Origin: Corallococcus sicarius
GTDB lineage: Bacteria > Myxococcota > Myxococcia > Myxococcales > Myxococcaceae
Reading direction: 5' to 3'
Assembly: GCF_003611735.1 (NCBI RefSeq)
Contig: NZ_RAWG01000011.1
Location: 1 to 63,470 of the forward strand
DNA length: 63,470 nucleotides
In this document: positions 41,176 to 49,925 of the stretch, piece after piece
How the letters are laid out: every line of letters starts with the position of its first letter
Position numbering within the stretch: position 1 is the stretch's first letter
Position numbers and translations under genes: made by a program
The notes under the pieces: generated by a model
The model's input: the letters and a program-made list of their open reading frames with translations, nothing else
The model's database searches: none
What the model was told of the DNA's origin: nothing

Positions 41176-42003
41176 ATGCGAGCTTCCGCCCCTGAGTCCA
41201 CCGTTGACGACCCGCTCGACGATTTCGAGCGACGGTCCATCACCCTCGATTCGGTCATGCGCCCGGTCTACGTCGCTGGTCGCGGTCCCGCGGTCATCGT
41301 CATGGCCGAGATGCCGGGCATCAGCCCTCACGTCGCGCGCTTCGCCCGGTGGGTGCGAGACGCGGGCTTCACGGTCTACATGCCGTCGTTGTTCGGGAGG
41401 GATGGTGCCTATCCGCAGGCGGAAGCAGGGCTGGCCTTGATGAAGCGCGCGTGCGTGAGCGCGGAGTTCCGCGCGTTCGCGGCGAACGAATCGAGCCCCG
41501 TGACGCAGTGGCTGCGCGCGCTCGCACGCCTCGCGCACCAGGAATGCGGAGGCCCCGGCGTTGGCGCCATCGGGATGTGTTTCACCGGCAACTTCGCGCT
41601 CAGCATGATGCTCGAGCCCGCGGTGCTGGCGCCCGTCCTCTGCCAGCCCTCGCTGCCGCTCGAAACCCCGGGCGCGATTCAAATCGCCCCCGGTGAAGCC
41701 GCGGCCGTGAAGGAGCGGCTCGAGCGCGAGGACCTGACGGTGCTCGCGTACCGCTTCGAAGGCGATCGCTACTGCACGGCACAGCGCTTCGCGGCCTATG
41801 CCGAAGCGCTGGGGCCGCGCTTCCTCCCGAAGGTCCTGCCAGCTTCGGCCGCGAACCCCAAGCCCCCACCGTTCTTCGAACGGGTCGTTGGCGGGGCGCA
41901 CAGCGTCGTGACGGCCCACCTCATCGACGCGGCCGGAGAGCCGACGATCGCGGCGCGCGACGAGATCCTGGCCTTCTTCGCGCGAAGGCTTCATCCGGAT
42001 TGA
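41176..42003 (+). CDS. dienelactone hydrolase-family protein
   Basis: 275 aa alpha/beta-hydrolase. The nucleophile is Cys135 in GVGAIGMCFTGNFALSMM, as in dienelactone hydrolases. The acid and His are near RYCTAQRFAAYAE and GGAHSVVTAHLID. VIVMAEMPGISPHVARFARW is the oxyanion strand. It opens lactones or esters of small aromatic-degradation or detoxification products. Start ATG 41176; the frame runs upstream to 41026 but overlaps the regulator. Divergent regulator suggests substrate induction. Confidence 0.88.
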   Translation: MRASAPESTVDDPLDDFERRSITLDSVMRPVYVAGRGPAVIVMAEMPGISPHVARFARWVRDAGFTVYMPSLFGRDGAYPQAEAGLALMKRACVSAEFRAFAANESSPVTQWLRALARLAHQECGGPGVGAIGMCFTGNFALSMMLEPAVLAPVLCQPSLPLETPGAIQIAPGEAAAVKERLEREDLTVLAYRFEGDRYCTAQRFAAYAEALGPRFLPKVLPASAANPKPPPFFERVVGGAHSVVTAHLIDAAGEPTIAARDEILAFFARRLHPD

Positions 42004-42317
42004 GCGCCGGTGGCCTCACCGCGGCCTGGGCCGCGCTCCATTGCAGGCCGCCCATGTCGTCGGAGGGCGCGTATCGGCGGGAGAGAGGCCATGTGGAGGG
42101 TGAGGGCTGGAGCGGAGGGGCCGAGCAGGGCCGCTGACGGGGGCCGCCAGAGCCGTAAGCCAGGCGGGTGGAAAAGCCACGCAGCCCCCTTGGGGACACG
42201 CCAGCCCTGGCCGACATCATTGCGCCAAGGCACAGCGGGCTCACGCGAACGCCAGTCCGTCCGAGGGTACGGTCGTGGCTTGCGCGCCGGAGCCGGGTCC
42301 GAGGAAGCTACCATCCC
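42004..42317. other. gene-poor gap with a repeat copy
   Basis: 314 bp, no supported gene. It contains the second copy of the 20-nt repeat (42183-42202). Downstream there is an IS66 scar, so the area may be a mobile-element relic. Confidence 0.4.
42183..42202 (+). repeat. 20-nt direct repeat, copy 2
   Basis: Identical to 32639-32658; both end in gaps next to accessory genes. Confidence 0.7.
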
Positions 42318-42629
42318 ATGAAACTCAATCCCGCCGTGCTCATCCTCACCGGGGGCTTCAGCCTGTTCTTCCTCGCGTCCGGTGTGCGAGCCCTGGTGCG
42401 CAAGCGGATGACGGTCGTGAACCCCACCCATTCCGGGGCGTGGCCGGGCCTGCTTGGCAAGGCGATGCAATCGCAGCTGCCGACGAACCCGCTGGACCCC
42501 CACCCTTCGCTCCACATGGAGGCGACGGGAGGCCGGGCCCTCGGGATGGCCGTGCTCTACATCGTGCTGGGCGTGGCCTTCCTGAGCCTGGGCATCTTCG
42601 CCACGCTGGTGGAGAACGACGTGCTCTGA
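42318..42629 (+). CDS. small two-TM membrane protein
   Basis: 103 aa. TM1 about 6-27 (AVLILTGGFSLFFLASGVRALV), a polar middle, TM2 about 75-97 (MAVLYIVLGVAFLSLGIFATLV). ATG 42318 has GAGGA about 12 bases upstream. No family recognised; function unknown. Confidence 0.7.
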   Translation: MKLNPAVLILTGGFSLFFLASGVRALVRKRMTVVNPTHSGAWPGLLGKAMQSQLPTNPLDPHPSLHMEATGGRALGMAVLYIVLGVAFLSLGIFATLVENDVL

Positions 42630-42657
42630 AGTTGGCAGCAGGGCCTCCCCGTCCTCC

Positions 42658-42771
42658 TGCGAGGCCCACCGCGTCAATCCCGAGGACTCCCTCGCTGACG
42701 TCCTGCCGCGCGTCCAGACACATCCGAACGCGCGCATCGGAGAGCTGCTGCCCCACGAATGGAAGCGGCTG
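42658..42771 (+). mobile_element. IS66-family transposase C-terminal remnant
   Basis: In this frame the DNA reads CEAHRVNPEDSLADVLPRVQ, then THPNARIGELLPHEWKRL. This is the tail of IS66 DDE transposases (C-E-A-x-x-V-N-P-x-x-Y-L-A-D-V-L-x-R-V-Q-x-H-P). No start, no DDE core and no inverted repeats are near, so it is a scar. Confidence 0.8.
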
Positions 42772-42925
42772 CACGTCGTTGGCCGGACGGTGACCAACGT
42801 CCTGCTACGAGGGCGCGAGACGGAGGACACCGCATGGCTGGCTCCGCAGCAGGTCCCTTGCTCCCACCGCACAACAAGTGCCTACAGTTGCAAGGCCTGA
42901 CAAACCCGAAGCTTGGAGAAAGCAC

Positions 42926-43162
42926 ATGCGAGCAATCATGGGAGCGCTGTGGGCCGTCGGTCTGCTGGTGGGCTGTGGTGCCGGAGCGCCTGATGGGGAT
43001 GTCGCGTGCGCGGAAACGGGCACGTGTGGTGGACAGGGCGGGGACGCAGTCTCCTCCACGGAGCAGGGCGTGTGGATCCGCATCGATTGTGGGTGTGGTG
43101 GCTATCGTTGTTCGGGCGAGGAGGCGTACTGCCGGGCGTACTGCGCCAGCATGTGCCACTGA
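42926..43162 (+). CDS. small Cys-rich lipoprotein
   Basis: 78 aa. Lipoprotein signal MRAIMGALWAVGLLVGC. The mature part has a first Cys pair (CAETGTC) and a compact C-terminal set: DCGCGGYRC, YCRAYCASMCH, giving nine Cys after the lipobox. Disulfide-rich fold; no function known. ATG 42926 with GGAG seven bases before is a good start. It stands alone. Confidence 0.75.
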   Translation: MRAIMGALWAVGLLVGCGAGAPDGDVACAETGTCGGQGGDAVSSTEQGVWIRIDCGCGGYRCSGEEAYCRAYCASMCH

Positions 43163-43441
43163 CCGGCCTGCTGCTCCATCCCGCACCGTCTACGGGCGCG
43201 CGCCCGGCCAATGCCGGACCCAGGACACCGTCGTCGTGGTGCGCGAAGATGCGGTACTGGGTGAATCCGGTAGGTTTCGGCATGGATGCACTGGTTTCAA
43301 TGCGCCCTCCTCGGGCATGCCCGTGTCGTCCACCACGCACGCAGCTTGAAAGAGGCGCACGGCGACGTCAGGAGCGCGGTCCGGGAAGGACGAGACCCGT
43401 CCCTCCGGTGTAGATCTCCCCGCCACTCCCCCGAGGCCCCC

Positions 43442-43987
43442 GTGACGACAGAAGCCAGACGCAAGGCGCGGCAGAAGCTGGTCCTGGATCATTTTCGTGA
43501 TGAGGTGAGGCAGGACTGGGACGACGTCCTGTCGACCTTCCCACATCCGCACTACGAGCTGGTCCCCACCATGAAGGTGCATGACGGGGACCGCGCGGTG
43601 CGGGACTACTACCGGGAGACGCGCGTGGCGTTTCCGGACCAGCACCACGAGATCATCGCCCTGCGGCACAGCGACGACGCCGTCATCGTCGAGTTCTGGC
43701 TGATGGGCACCCACCTGGGGCCACTGGGAGCCATTCCGCCCACGGGCAGCCGCTTCCGGGTGCGAATGAGCGCGTACTTCATCTTCGACGAAGCCGAGAA
43801 GCTCGTCTGCGAGCGCGTCTACTTCGACACGCTCAGCATGCTCAAACAGCTCCTGGGCGGATTGGACATGGGGGCGCCGAAGAACTGGCTCCTGGCCGTC
43901 CGCTGCTTCAAGGGACTCCTGGCCATGTCCGGCGGCAAGCCTGCGCCCGAGCTCACCGAGACCCGTCCGCCCACCTTCACCGACTGA
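43442..43987 (+). CDS. SnoaL/NTF2-like fold protein
   Basis: 181 aa. The shape is a SnoaL-like ester cyclase/NTF2 fold: VLDHFRDEVRQDWDDVLSTF, then RDYYRETRVAFPDQHHEIIA, VIVEFWLMGTHLGPLG, and a final strand FRVRMSAYFIFDEAEKLVCE. Family members bind small molecules as hydratases or cyclases, or act as sensors. GTG 43442 is the start. Ends at a shared terminator with the next gene. Substrate unknown. Confidence 0.78.
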   Translation: MTTEARRKARQKLVLDHFRDEVRQDWDDVLSTFPHPHYELVPTMKVHDGDRAVRDYYRETRVAFPDQHHEIIALRHSDDAVIVEFWLMGTHLGPLGAIPPTGSRFRVRMSAYFIFDEAEKLVCERVYFDTLSMLKQLLGGLDMGAPKNWLLAVRCFKGLLAMSGGKPAPELTETRPPTFTD

Positions 43988-44058
43988 CCCAATCCTTTGA
44001 CCGGGTGAAGACCGGTGGGCAGTAGCGAAACTTCGCTCGGGCCTTCGGCACAGTGAAG

Positions 44059-44084
44059 CGCCAGCGGATCCGAAGCCGCTGGCG
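44059..44084. terminator. bidirectional terminator hairpin
   Basis: CGCCAGCGG (44059-44067) and CCGCTGGCG (44076-44084), 9-bp stem, 8-nt loop, between convergent genes. Confidence 0.75.
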
Positions 44085-44139
44085 ATTGGCCCCACCTCTT
44101 GCCGCTGACCAGCTCAGTCCTGACTGTCGTCAGGTGCTG

Positions 44140-47100
44140 TCAGGGCGTGGCCATGCCCAGCTTGGGCGCGGGCAGATCCACGGACAGCTCCTGGGTGAGG
44201 TTGTCCGGGGTGTGGAAGCCCTTGGTGCTCACCTCCCCTGCGCGGAACAGGGCCCAGCTCTGCAGGCCGCGCTGGAACGTGCGCGTCATGTGCCACAGCT
44301 CCAGGCCGCTGTTGGCGACGAAGAGGTACAGCGTGCGCTTCGGGTTCCAGGGGTTGGGCAGCGCCACGGCGAGGCCGTCATCCGCGCGGCCGTACGTCTT
44401 GCCCTGCCAGCGGAAGTAGCGCCGGCCCAGCTCCACCGGCAGCTTCTTCTCCGCCTGGAGCCGCGCGAGCAGCCCGTTGTCCTCCGCGCCACCGAAGACG
44501 ACGAGGTCGCGGTCCGCCAGCTCCGCGTCCGTCACCTCCGCGTCCGGCTTCAACGTCGCCAGCCGCTCCGGCGACGCGTCCGCGAGCTGCTCGCGGTAGT
44601 TCAGCGCCAGCGTGCGCATGGACTCCACCTGGTGCGCGGAGCCGTACACGAAGAGCAGCTTCTCCCAGTCATCCAGCGTGTTGCCCAGGGTCTGGTGGCG
44701 CTCGTGGGCCACGGGGATGTCGTTGCCCACGTTGAACACCACGCGCGTGGGCTTGTCCGCGACCTTCACCGTGAAGGTGTCGCTTGCGCCCTTCACCTCC
44801 ACGCGCTCCAGCGTGGCGCCCTTCTCCGTCTGCACCTCCACCAGCGTGGCGAACTGCCAGGGCTTGCCGGACTGCTCCACCTTCAGCGTCACCTCGTAGC
44901 CCTCCTTCGCCTTCTGGGCGCGCGAGGTGAGGCGCGGCGCGGGCAGCCCCCCGCGCTCCACCCACTGCTTCACGAGCGGCCCCAGGTCCCGGCCCGCCGC
45001 CTCCGACGCCGTCTTGATGAAGTCCTGGGTGGACAGCTTCTTGTTCGCGTACCGGCCGTGCACCGCGGTCATCACCTGCGCGAACTTCGCGTTGCCCAGC
45101 GTCAGCCGCAGCTGGTGCAGCAGGTACGTCCCCTTGATGCGCGGGACGGCGTACGGGCCATAGCGGCCGTAGTCCGTGCGCGCGGCCGTGGGCACCACGT
45201 CGCCCTCGCGGGCGGTGACATAGAGGTAGCGGGCGTTGAGCTCCGCGAGCGCGTCGCGCTGGGCCTCGAAGGCCTTCGCCAGCACGTCCTCGCCTTCCGG
45301 CAGGGCCTTGAGCTGCGTCCAGTACGCGGCCGAGCCGCTGCCGAACCAGTTGTCCGCGTCCGTGGCCGGGAACACGGTGTTCGCCCACAGCTTCTTCTCA
45401 TCGAAGCGGAGCGCGTCCTTCACCCGGGCGAAGTCCTTCTTGGACGTCTCCACCTTGGGTTCGGGCTTCGACTTCTGCTGCGCCTTCGCGGCCTTGAGCT
45501 TGTCCGCCACGTAGACGGGACTGAAGGCCGTGTAGCCCAGGGACAGGTGCGGCGTGGCGCCGGGCAGGTCCGGGATCCACTTGCTGCCCACCATCTTCTC
45601 GCGCAGCGTCGTCTTGCCGTAGTGGGCCAGGAACATCAGCTTCTCCGCCATCTCCGACGTGGTGACCTTGCCGTCGCACGCGTGGGGGCGGTTGATGGGG
45701 CTGGACGCCATCATCCGCGTGGCGCTGTCCACGTCGAAGCCGCCCTTGCCGTACTTCGCATAGGCCTCCTGGAAGGCGATGTCGCGGTTCCAGGTGTTGA
45801 AGGCCAGGTCCACCGGGGCGTTGCTGGCATTGGGCACGGACTCCTTGCGGACCTCCGGGTCGCGGTTGTTGTTGTTGGCCCAGATGAAGTCCTTGAGGTT
45901 TCCGGGCGTGTCGGAGGCCTTGCCCTTGCTGCCCGTGCGCCACAGCCGCGTCTTCGCGGTGCCGAGCAGCAGGCACGCGCCCTCGTCCGTCTTGGTATCC
46001 GCCAGCGTCCAGTCGTTGGTGTAGAGGCCGTTGTTGCGGTCCTTGAGGATGCGCTCCACGTCGTCGATGGACGACGCGTACTGCACGGCCTTGCGGATGC
46101 GGTTGCTCTGCGGCGTTCCGTCGATGTTGAAGGGCGTCTGGCCCACGGTCGTCTCACCAATGACGATGCCCGCGTCGTTGAGCATCCAGTCAGAGCCGCT
46201 GTGGATGCCGCCCGGGAAGGTCTGCATCACGAAGCGGTGGCCCTTGGTGGGCTGCACGTCCAGCACCACGTCCCAGTGGACGCCGGTGTAGCCGCTCCAC
46301 ATGAAGATCTGCCCCATGACGACGCGGCCGTCCTTCGTCGCGGACTTCGTGGCCACGAACGACGAGCAGTGGTCGCCCTCCCCCGCCCGGCCGTTCTCGT
46401 CCTCGCCCTTGAGGAACGTGCGGCCGGACAGCGGCGACGCCGTCACGTGGTTGGCCTCCTCCAGCTGGCCCAGGTCCACGGCGGAGTTGAGCGCGACGAT
46501 GTCCAGCAGATCCAACTCGCGCTCCTTCGCATCCGGCCCCTTGAACTTCGCGCCGGCCGCGTTGGCGCCGTCGGCGATGCCCTTCATCTCCTCCAGGTAC
46601 TCGGGGTCGAAGCGGCGCAGGAAGAGCGAGTCCGCGAGCAGGCGCACCTGCGCCCAGCCCCTGGCGGAGTCCGCCTTGTCCTTCTGCACGCCCAGCTTGT
46701 CGATGTAGCGGACGATCTCCTGCGACACGAGCTCGCCGAACTGCTTGCCGCGCTCGTAGGGCTCGCCCTCGATGTGCACGTACACCCAGCCGCCGTCGTC
46801 ATACCGGAAGCCCTTGCCGGCCCAGCGCACGCTCTCCATGGGGACGTACGCGGTGATGTCGTCCACCTCCTCCAGCTTCACGTCGTCGAACCACGCGGTG
46901 CCGGTGGCCTTGCCGTTGTGGCCCAGGTGCGCCCGCACGCGGTCGCTGGCCTTCGTGGCGAAGAACAACACCTGCACCCGGCCGCTTGAGTCCGCGCCCT
47001 GCGGCGGAGAGCAGTTGGTGAAGGGGAAGCTCTGCATGGACAGACATGCGCCCAGCGCCGTGGGGTAGCGCGCCTGCGCATCCGCCTGCACACCCTTGGT

Positions 47101-47421
47101 GCGGACCCAGGCGCTCAGCCGGTAGAGGCGGCCCACCTGGAGCTTCACGGACTCCGACTGCACCGTCGTCTCCGCGCCGCCCTGGGGACTCTCGATGACG
47201 AGCCCGCGGCTACCTTCCGCCTTCACGTCGGCGCTGGTGGATACCTTGCCCTGGCCGGACGCCGTCCAACCCTGGGGGAGGCCCGCGGTGGCGGCGGCTT
47301 CGAAGCCCGCGTTGGGTACAGCAATGGGCGCGGGGGCCGCCCAGGCGGGGGCGGCGACACAGGCCAACAGCGAAGGCCAGAGCAGACGGGAGCGTTTCCA
47401 CATCAGTCGGAGGTGGGGCAT
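44140..47421 (-). CDS. secreted C45-type peptidase/acyltransferase fused to an M1-like C-terminal region
   Basis: 1093 aa. Signal peptide about 1-28 (ACVAAPAWAAP). Residues about 32-185 are a galactose-binding/CBM-like module (NAGFEAAATAGLPQGW, RLYRLSAWVRTKG, TGTAWFDDVKLEEV). About 215-640 is a C45/phospholipase-B-like domain. The likely N-terminal nucleophile Cys352 is in GEGDHCSSFVATKS, then VVMGQIFMWSGYTGVHWDVV, GGIHSGSDWMLNDAGIVIGE. About 700-860 reads like the tail of M1 aminopeptidases (TYLLHQLRLTLGNAKFAQVM, FIKTASEAAGRDLGPLVKQW) without a HExxH site. The C-terminal 200 residues (VFGGAEDNGLLARLQAE, LYLFVANSGLELW) are a further alpha/beta unit. ATG 47421 is chosen (MWKRS at 47403 alternative). 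Activity needs autocleavage at Cys352; this is inferred. Confidence 0.78.
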   Translation of the reverse strand: MPHLRLMWKRSRLLWPSLLACVAAPAWAAPAPIAVPNAGFEAAATAGLPQGWTASGQGKVSTSADVKAEGSRGLVIESPQGGAETTVQSESVKLQVGRLYRLSAWVRTKGVQADAQARYPTALGACLSMQSFPFTNCSPPQGADSSGRVQVLFFATKASDRVRAHLGHNGKATGTAWFDDVKLEEVDDITAYVPMESVRWAGKGFRYDDGGWVYVHIEGEPYERGKQFGELVSQEIVRYIDKLGVQKDKADSARGWAQVRLLADSLFLRRFDPEYLEEMKGIADGANAAGAKFKGPDAKERELDLLDIVALNSAVDLGQLEEANHVTASPLSGRTFLKGEDENGRAGEGDHCSSFVATKSATKDGRVVMGQIFMWSGYTGVHWDVVLDVQPTKGHRFVMQTFPGGIHSGSDWMLNDAGIVIGETTVGQTPFNIDGTPQSNRIRKAVQYASSIDDVERILKDRNNGLYTNDWTLADTKTDEGACLLLGTAKTRLWRTGSKGKASDTPGNLKDFIWANNNNRDPEVRKESVPNASNAPVDLAFNTWNRDIAFQEAYAKYGKGGFDVDSATRMMASSPINRPHACDGKVTTSEMAEKLMFLAHYGKTTLREKMVGSKWIPDLPGATPHLSLGYTAFSPVYVADKLKAAKAQQKSKPEPKVETSKKDFARVKDALRFDEKKLWANTVFPATDADNWFGSGSAAYWTQLKALPEGEDVLAKAFEAQRDALAELNARYLYVTAREGDVVPTAARTDYGRYGPYAVPRIKGTYLLHQLRLTLGNAKFAQVMTAVHGRYANKKLSTQDFIKTASEAAGRDLGPLVKQWVERGGLPAPRLTSRAQKAKEGYEVTLKVEQSGKPWQFATLVEVQTEKGATLERVEVKGASDTFTVKVADKPTRVVFNVGNDIPVAHERHQTLGNTLDDWEKLLFVYGSAHQVESMRTLALNYREQLADASPERLATLKPDAEVTDAELADRDLVVFGGAEDNGLLARLQAEKKLPVELGRRYFRWQGKTYGRADDGLAVALPNPWNPKRTLYLFVANSGLELWHMTRTFQRGLQSWALFRAGEVSTKGFHTPDNLTQELSVDLPAPKLGMATP

Positions 47422-47667
47422 GGCGTGCGCATCCTGAACCTGGGAAGTGGGGCGCGGCATCCTGTCACGCCGTCCACGGGCATGCAGGCGTCTGTTGTTC
47501 GCCACCTGCCTGGCTGGCGTGGTAGAGGACAGGGGTCGCACGCCACCTGACGTCTCCGATGGCGGTTCCCCCCGTTCGCGGGCCGGACCGTAGGACGTCT
47601 CGGGTGGCGCTTGTTGTCGGCCCAGGGCCTCCCGACCTCCATCCAAGGCCGTCGGGGTACACCCGCC

Positions 47668-48699
47668 GTGACAACGACTCCCAGCAAGACCGAGCTGCTC
47701 CGCGACACCGTCCAGCACATCGACATCAAGGCGTTCGACGTGCGTCCCCTCGTCCAGGCCATGGGCCACATGGCCTTCCAGGCGCGCAACCTGCACCGCG
47801 CCGCCACGCTCTATGACGCCATGCTCCGTGACTCGGGGTGCGGCGTCATCCTCTGCCTCGCCGGCAGCCTGTTCTCCGCGGGGCTGAAGCAGGTGGTGGT
47901 GGACATGGTGCGTCACCGGATGGTGGACGCCATCGTCTCCACGGGCGCGCTCATCGTGGACCAGGACTTCTTCGAGGCCCTGGGCTTCCACCACTACAAG
48001 GGCCGCGCGGACGCGGACGACAACGCGCTGCGCGAGCTGCACATCGACCGCATCTACGACACGTACATCGACGAGGACCAGCTGCGCGAGTGCGACGCCA
48101 CCATCGCGCGCATCGCCGCCGGGCTGGAGCCCCGCCCCTACTCCTCGCGCGAGTTCATCGGGGAGATGGGGAAGTACCTCACGGTGCATGGGAAGACGCG
48201 CGACAGCGTGGTGCTGGCGGCGCACGAGGTGGGCGTGCCCATCTTCTGCCCGGCGTTCAGCGACTGCTCGGCGGGCTTCGGGCTGGTGCACCACCAGTGG
48301 CACCGGGCCGGCAAGCCGCAGGTGTCCATCGACAGCGCGAGGGACTTCCTGGAGCTGACGAAGTGCCGGCTCCGGATGGAGGACTCGGGGCTGTTCATGG
48401 TGGGCGGCGGCGTGCCGAAGAACTTCGCCCAGGACATCGTGGTGGCGGCGGACTTCGTGGACCAGCCGGTGTCCATGCACAAGTACGCGGTGCAGCTCAC
48501 CGTGGCGGACGAGCGCGACGGCGCGCTGTCGGGCTCCACGCTGCGCGAGGCCAGCAGCTGGGGCAAGGTGTCCACCGTGCACGAACAGATGGTGTACGGC
48601 GAGGCCACGGTGACGATGCCGCTGGTGGTGGGCGCCGCCTTCCATGAGCGCGGCTGGGCGCAGCGGCCGGAGCGCCGGCTCGTGGACGCCTGCCGCTAG
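47668..48699 (+). CDS. deoxyhypusine synthase-like enzyme
   Basis: 343 aa. NAD-dependent aminobutyl-transferase fold: IILxLAGSLFSAGLKQ-like GVILCLAGSLFSAGLKQ, IVSTGALIVDQDFFEALG, PIFCPAFSDCSAGFGL, and the catalytic Lys251 in LFMVGGGVPKNFAQ. This Lys forms the imine with the aminobutyl group in deoxyhypusine and homospermidine synthases. Bacteria lack eIF5A, so the role is probably in polyamine metabolism (homospermidine-type). GTG 47668 is the start. Terminator at 48715-48747. Confidence 0.9.
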   Translation: MTTTPSKTELLRDTVQHIDIKAFDVRPLVQAMGHMAFQARNLHRAATLYDAMLRDSGCGVILCLAGSLFSAGLKQVVVDMVRHRMVDAIVSTGALIVDQDFFEALGFHHYKGRADADDNALRELHIDRIYDTYIDEDQLRECDATIARIAAGLEPRPYSSREFIGEMGKYLTVHGKTRDSVVLAAHEVGVPIFCPAFSDCSAGFGLVHHQWHRAGKPQVSIDSARDFLELTKCRLRMEDSGLFMVGGGVPKNFAQDIVVAADFVDQPVSMHKYAVQLTVADERDGALSGSTLREASSWGKVSTVHEQMVYGEATVTMPLVVGAAFHERGWAQRPERRLVDACR

Positions 48700-48714
48700 A
48701 CGTTGGCGGTTCCC

Positions 48715-48747
48715 CCCCCGCGCTCCGGACCTTCCGGGGCGCGGGGG
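48715..48747 (+). terminator. strong terminator hairpin after the deoxyhypusine synthase-like gene
   Basis: A 15-bp stem, CCCCCGCG continuing CTCCGGA with TCCGGGG continuing CGCGGGGG, with a 3-nt loop; one G-T wobble. Confidence 0.8.
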
Positions 48748-48851
48748 CCGCCTTCCGAATTCAAGCGCAAGACGCGGAGTGCTGGCCCGGAGCGCTGGGG
48801 TTAGTTTCCTGGCGTGGTCATGGGGACCGCTCGCAACGGGAGGCACCGCGG

Positions 48852-49925
48852 ATGAAGACGAAGGTGGACGCCCTCGCGGCGGAGACGCTGGGTGACCCGC
48901 GCTGGGCAGCCGTCCTGGCGCGGGACGCCGGAGCAGATGGACGCTTCTTCTATTCCGTCCGGACGACGGGCGTGTACTGCCGGCCGTCCTGCGGGGCCCG
49001 GACGCCCCGGCCGGAGAACGTCGCGTTCCATGCGACGACAGCGGCGGCGGAACAGGCGGGCTTCCGCGCGTGCAAACGGTGCAAGCCGGGGCAGCCCTCG
49101 CTCGCCGTGCGGCACGCGGACCAGGTGGCCGAGCTGTGCCGCTTCATCCAGGGCGCCGAACAACCCCCGAGCCTGGAGGAATTGGCGGACCGCGCCGGGA
49201 TGAGCCCCTACCACCTGCACCGCGTGTTCAAGGCCGTCACCGGGCTGACGCCGAAGGGCTACGCGGCGGCGCACCGGGCGGAACGGATCCGCGACGGGCT
49301 CTCGCGGCGCGGCTCCGTCACCGAAGCCATCTACGACGCCGGGTTCAACTCCAGCGGTCGCTTCTACGAAACCTCCCGCCAGGTCCTGGGCATGACACCG
49401 ACGAACTTCCGAGCAGGCGGCGCGAACACTCAAATCCATTTCGCCGTGGGCGAGTGCAGCCTGGGCCCCATCCTCGTGGCCGCGAGCGACCGGGGCGTGT
49501 GCGCCATCCTGATGGGGGAGGACCCGGACGCGCTGGCGAAGGACCTCCAGGACCGCTTCCCGCAGGCGACGCTGGTGGGCGGGGACGCGGAGTTCGAGCG
49601 GCTCGTGGCCCGGGTGGTGGGCTTCGTGGAGGCCCCGGGCGTGGGACTGGACCTGCCGCTGGACGTGCGGGGCACGGCGTTCCAGCAGCGCGTGTGGCAG
49701 GCGCTGCGGGAGATTCCGGCCGGGAAGACGGCGAGCTACACGGACATCGCGGAGCGGATTGGTTCACCGAAGTCGGTCCGCGCGGTGGCGCAGGCGTGCG
49801 GTGCCAATGCCCTGGCGGTGGCGATTCCCTGCCATCGCGTGGTGCGCCATGACGGAGCCCTGTCCGGGTATCGCTGGGGCGTGGAGCGCAAGCGCGTGCT
49901 GCTGGAGCGCGAGGCGAACCGATGA
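48852..49925 (+). CDS. ada: Ada: methylphosphotriester-DNA and O6-methylguanine methyltransferase/regulator
   Basis: 357 aa bifunctional adaptive-response protein. The N-terminal zinc site has Cys43, Cys47, Cys74, Cys77 (VYCRPSC, RACKRCKPG); Cys43 corresponds to the E. coli sensor Cys38. The AraC-type HTH is at about 88-190 (LEELADRAGMSPYHLHRVFK). The C-terminal methyltransferase domain has the acceptor Cys327 in AVAIPCHRVVRHDGALSGY. It repairs alkylated DNA and, when methylated, activates its own operon. The stop overlaps the next start by four bases (ATGA), so the oxygenase is co-expressed. Confidence 0.97.
   Translation: MKTKVDALAAETLGDPRWAAVLARDAGADGRFFYSVRTTGVYCRPSCGARTPRPENVAFHATTAAAEQAGFRACKRCKPGQPSLAVRHADQVAELCRFIQGAEQPPSLEELADRAGMSPYHLHRVFKAVTGLTPKGYAAAHRAERIRDGLSRRGSVTEAIYDAGFNSSGRFYETSRQVLGMTPTNFRAGGANTQIHFAVGECSLGPILVAASDRGVCAILMGEDPDALAKDLQDRFPQATLVGGDAEFERLVARVVGFVEAPGVGLDLPLDVRGTAFQQRVWQALREIPAGKTASYTDIAERIGSPKSVRAVAQACGANALAVAIPCHRVVRHDGALSGYRWGVERKRVLLEREANR

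Noticed and set aside
42004..42317. Small transposase-like gene near the 20-nt repeat
   Set aside because: Frames give only Arg/Pro/Ala-rich strings with no transposase motif; only the downstream IS66 tail is readable.
44053..46989. 978-codon plus-strand ORF opposite the C45-like gene
   Set aside because: His/Arg/Val-rich shadow with no domain.
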